NCBI GenBank assembly: GCA_963716235.1
Contig: CAVQTE010000028.1
Location: 116,134 to 180,133 of the forward strand
Direction of reading: 5' to 3'
Length of the DNA: 64,000 nucleotides
From: Sva-07 sp963716235
GTDB lineage: Bacteria > Actinomycetota > Acidimicrobiia > Acidimicrobiales > Ilumatobacteraceae
Part shown: piece after piece, positions 61,849-64,000 of the stretch
Layout of the letters: every line of letters starts with the position of its first letter
Position numbering within the stretch: position 1 is the stretch's first letter
The notes under the pieces: generated by a model
The model's input: the letters and a program-made list of their open reading frames with translations, nothing else
The model's database searches: none
Told to the model about the DNA's origin: nothing
Program-made: the position numbers and the translations under genes

Positions 61849-62747
61849 ATGCTCGCCAGTATCCCGAGCCCATCGTTCAACTCGATCGACATCGGTCCAC
61901 TCAGCCTCAACCTGTACGGGCTGATGATCGCGCTCGGCGTGATCGCGGCGGTCTGGTTGTTCGGCAGGCGCCTCGAGGAACGTGAGGTCGGCACGAAGGA
62001 CGATGCGAGCGCCATCGCCATCTGGGCCGTGCTGGCCGGAGTCATCGGCGCGCGGCTCTATCACGTCGTCACCGACTACGACCGGTTCCGCAACAACTGG
62101 GGTGAGATCCCAGCGATCTGGAACGGTGGCCTCGGCATTCCCGGCGGGCTGCTGTTCGGCACCCTCGTGGGCATGTACGTCGCCAAGCATCGGGCGATCC
62201 CATCGCGGTGGCGGCAACGTGCGCTGCGCCGGCCATTGCGCTCGCCCAGGCGATCGGTCGATGGGGCAACTATTTCAACCAGGAGTTGTACGGCCGCCCG
62301 ACAGGTCTGCCCTGGGCACTCCGCATCGATCCGCAACACTTCGATACGGACGTGTACGTGATCGGCACGACCTTCCATCCGACGTTCCTGTACGAATCGT
62401 TGTGGAGCCTCGGGCTGTGCTTCGTGCTGCTCTGGATCGACAAGCGCTGGCGGCCCGCACCCGGCCAACTGTTCGTCATGTACGTCATGGGCTACGGCAT
62501 CGGCCGGTTCTGGGTCGAGAGCATCCGCATCGATCGCGCCGACACGATCGCGGGCCTTCGAGTCAACCAGTGGGTCGCCCTCGCTGCGGTGATCATCGGT
62601 GGCATCGTGCTGGCGTGGATGCGTCGGCATCCGATCCCCGAACCGGTGATCGACCAGCCACAGGCCGACGATGATCTCGATGATCTCTCGAAGGTGCCCG
62701 ATGTCGAGGCGGCACACTCGGGCGATGACGAGATCGCGCCGTTCTGA
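61849..62747 (+). pseudogene. lgt: Prolipoprotein diacylglyceryl transferase Lgt with a one-base frameshift
   Basis: Membrane enzyme that adds diacylglycerol to lipobox Cys residues. The N-terminal half (SLNLYGLMIALGVIAAVWLF, WAVLAGVIGARLYHVVTDYD, GGLGIPGGLLFGTLVGM) reads from ATG 61849. The second half (IALAQAIGRWGNYFNQELYG, FHPTFLYESLW, YGIGRFWVESIRID) is one frame over from about 62200 and ends at 62747. One base is missing near 62197-62205. Lgt is normally essential where lipoproteins are made, and at least two lipoprotein genes are in this window. An assembly error is therefore more likely than a true null. Confidence 0.82.
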
Positions 62748-62778
62748 CCCCGACGACGAGCCCTGACGTCGCTGACGC

Positions 62779-63850
62779 TCAGGCGACGAGTCGCGCCCCG
62801 GTTTCGGCGTCGAACAGGTGGACGCCGGTCGGCTTGGGCACCAGGCTCACCTGATCGCCGGCGCGCAGGCTGCTGAGCCCGTCGGTCCGCGCGACGACCT
62901 CGTGGCCGCTGTTGAGCGTGACGCAGTACAGGAACGCCTCGGACCCCAGTTCCTCGACGAACTCGACCTGGCATCGAGGCCGCCGGTGGTTCCGATGTCG
63001 AGGTCGTTCGGGCGGACGCCGATCGTGACGGCTGGCGACGTGAGGCGCTGCGTTGCGAGGGCGACAGCGGCACGGTGAGCGATCCGTAGGTGGCTCCCCC
63101 CTCCGTGGTGGTCGCCACCAGGAGATTCATCGCCGGCGATCCGATGAAGCCGGCAACGAACGAATTGACCGGGTCGGTGAACAGGTCCCTCGGCGTTGCG
63201 CACTGCTGGAGCACGCCATCGAGCATGACCGCCACACGATCGCCCATCGTCATCGCCTCGATCTGGTCGTGGGTGACGTAGACGGTTGTCACGCCGAGCT
63301 GGCGCTGCAACGCTGCGATCTGGGTGCGTGTCTGCACGCGGAGCTTCGCGTCGAGGTTCGAGAGCGGTTCGTCCATGAGGAACACCTGCGGTTCGCGAAC
63401 GATCGCTCGCCCCATCGCCACTCGCTGGCGCTGGCCGCCCGAGAGATTCGCCGGCTTGCGATCGAGGAGTTCCTCGAGATCGAGGATGCGGGCAGCTTCG
63501 GCGACCCGGGCCGCACGTTGCTTCTTGCCCATCTTCTTGACCTTCAGGTGGAAGCCGATGTTCTCGGCCACGGTCATGTGCGGGTACAGCGCGTACGACT
63601 GGAAGACCATGGCGATGTCGCGATCCTTCGGCGCCACGAACGTGACGTCGCGGTCGCCGATGAACACGTATCCCTCGTCGATCGGCTCCAGGCCGGCGAG
63701 CATCCGTAGCGTCGTCGACTTGCCACAACCCGAGGGGCCGACGAGGACGAGGAATTCGCCGTCGCCGATCTCGAGGTCGAGGTGATCGACCGCGGGCGCC
63801 TCGGATCCCGGGTACATCCGGCTCGCTCCTTGAAACGTGACGGTGGCCAA
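62779..63850 (-). pseudogene. MsmX/UgpC-type sugar ABC transporter ATPase with two frameshifts
   Basis: The N-terminal ATPase is complete: VGPSGCGKSTTLRMLAG (Walker A), FQSYALYPHMTVAENI, NLSGGQRQRVAMGRAIV (signature), VFLMDEPLSNLDAKLRVQ (Walker B) and YVTHDQIEAMTMGDRVAV. The C-terminal regulatory domain is broken twice. Near 63065 the frame shifts to VTIGVRPNDLDIG, and near 62975 to QVEFVEELGSEAFLYCVTL, ending HLFDAETGARLVA at the TGA 62779-62781. With both shifts repaired it is a standard protein of about 357 residues energising sugar or glycerol-phosphate uptake. Confidence 0.8.
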
Positions 63851-64000
63851 TGAGTCCTCCTGCGATCTGGGTGCGTGTGCGTCGCAACCTCTGCTACGTC
63901 CTCATCTTGGCCGTTGGTGGGAGGCATTGCCACACATGCTCAACTGTGTCGGTGTCCGAACTCGTAGCACTGGCCGGCCGATCGTTCGATGTGGTGGTCG
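63851..64000. other. Right edge, no feature recognised
   Basis: 150 bp upstream of the ABC ATPase gene. It probably contains that gene's promoter. No hairpin, repeat or coding frame could be supported before the window ends. Confidence 0.3.

Overview
The window is GC-rich actinobacterial DNA with many ATGA/GTGA start-stop overlaps. The gene set (group 3b-type [NiFe] hydrogenase operon with an embedded cyclic-nucleotide-binding protein, heliorhodopsin, DosR-like response regulator with many universal stress proteins, aromatic and acyl-CoA catabolism) suggests Acidimicrobiia, perhaps an Ilumatobacter relative. That placement is inference; there is no rRNA, tRNA or marker set here. No CRISPR array or prophage was seen; one IS30-family element is present.

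Layout. 0-2.3 kb: end of an amino-sugar/glycoside operon (GH4 hydrolase, frameshifted N-acetylglucosamine kinase) and a small methyltransferase. 2.3-7.1 kb: amidase, PIG-L deacetylase, two tiny ORFs, heliorhodopsin and a formylglycine-generating enzyme. 7.1-7.8 kb: decayed VapBC-like remnants. 7.8-9.3 kb: SelO. 9.4-19.2 kb: ten-gene hydrogenase operon hypF-C-D-E, beta subunit, cNMP-binding protein, gamma subunit, small and large subunits, maturation protease, almost all overlapping. 19.2-30.7 kb: catabolic island with two flavoprotein hydroxylases, two full-length two-domain extradiol-type VOC proteins plus a short frameshifted VOC gene, a fumarylacetoacetate-hydrolase-fold enzyme, an SDR lacking its usual catalytic residues, a Cys-type sulfatase and a TetR regulator. 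30.8-38.8 kb: PEP synthase, carbonic anhydrase, LppM-like lipoprotein and sulfur-handling MBL/rhodanese genes with two matching inverted repeats. 38.8-53.3 kb: dormancy-type cluster: ACP-E2-E1beta-E1alpha-acyl-CoA synthetase-CMD operon, four universal stress proteins, response regulator, PAS sensor kinase, two PPOX-fold proteins, 2-hydroxyacid dehydrogenase and a beta-CASP nuclease. 53.3-64 kb: thiolase/DUF35/thioesterase, YbaK, M48 peptidase, TPR-HD-GYP protein, IS30 element, TetR/ferredoxin pair, esterase, frameshifted lgt and a frameshifted MsmX/UgpC-type ATPase.

How it fits together. Hydrogenase, D-lactate-type dehydrogenase, pyruvate dehydrogenase-like and acetate-activation genes, and stress proteins look like a low-oxygen or energy-limited survival programme. 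A 15-nt motif (AGGGYCNAANGTCAT) recurs upstream of three transcription units of the dormancy cluster and resembles a DosR-type box. The formylglycine-generating enzyme at 6 kb could activate the sulfatase at 27 kb.

Two palindrome families stand out between genes. Eight copies share a GTCNGAC centre with changing but paired arms, seven of them at gene ends. A second family of two copies flanks the PIG-L gene. Single-nucleotide frameshifts in several otherwise well-conserved genes suggest either real decay or assembly indels, and should be kept in mind when using the pseudogene calls.
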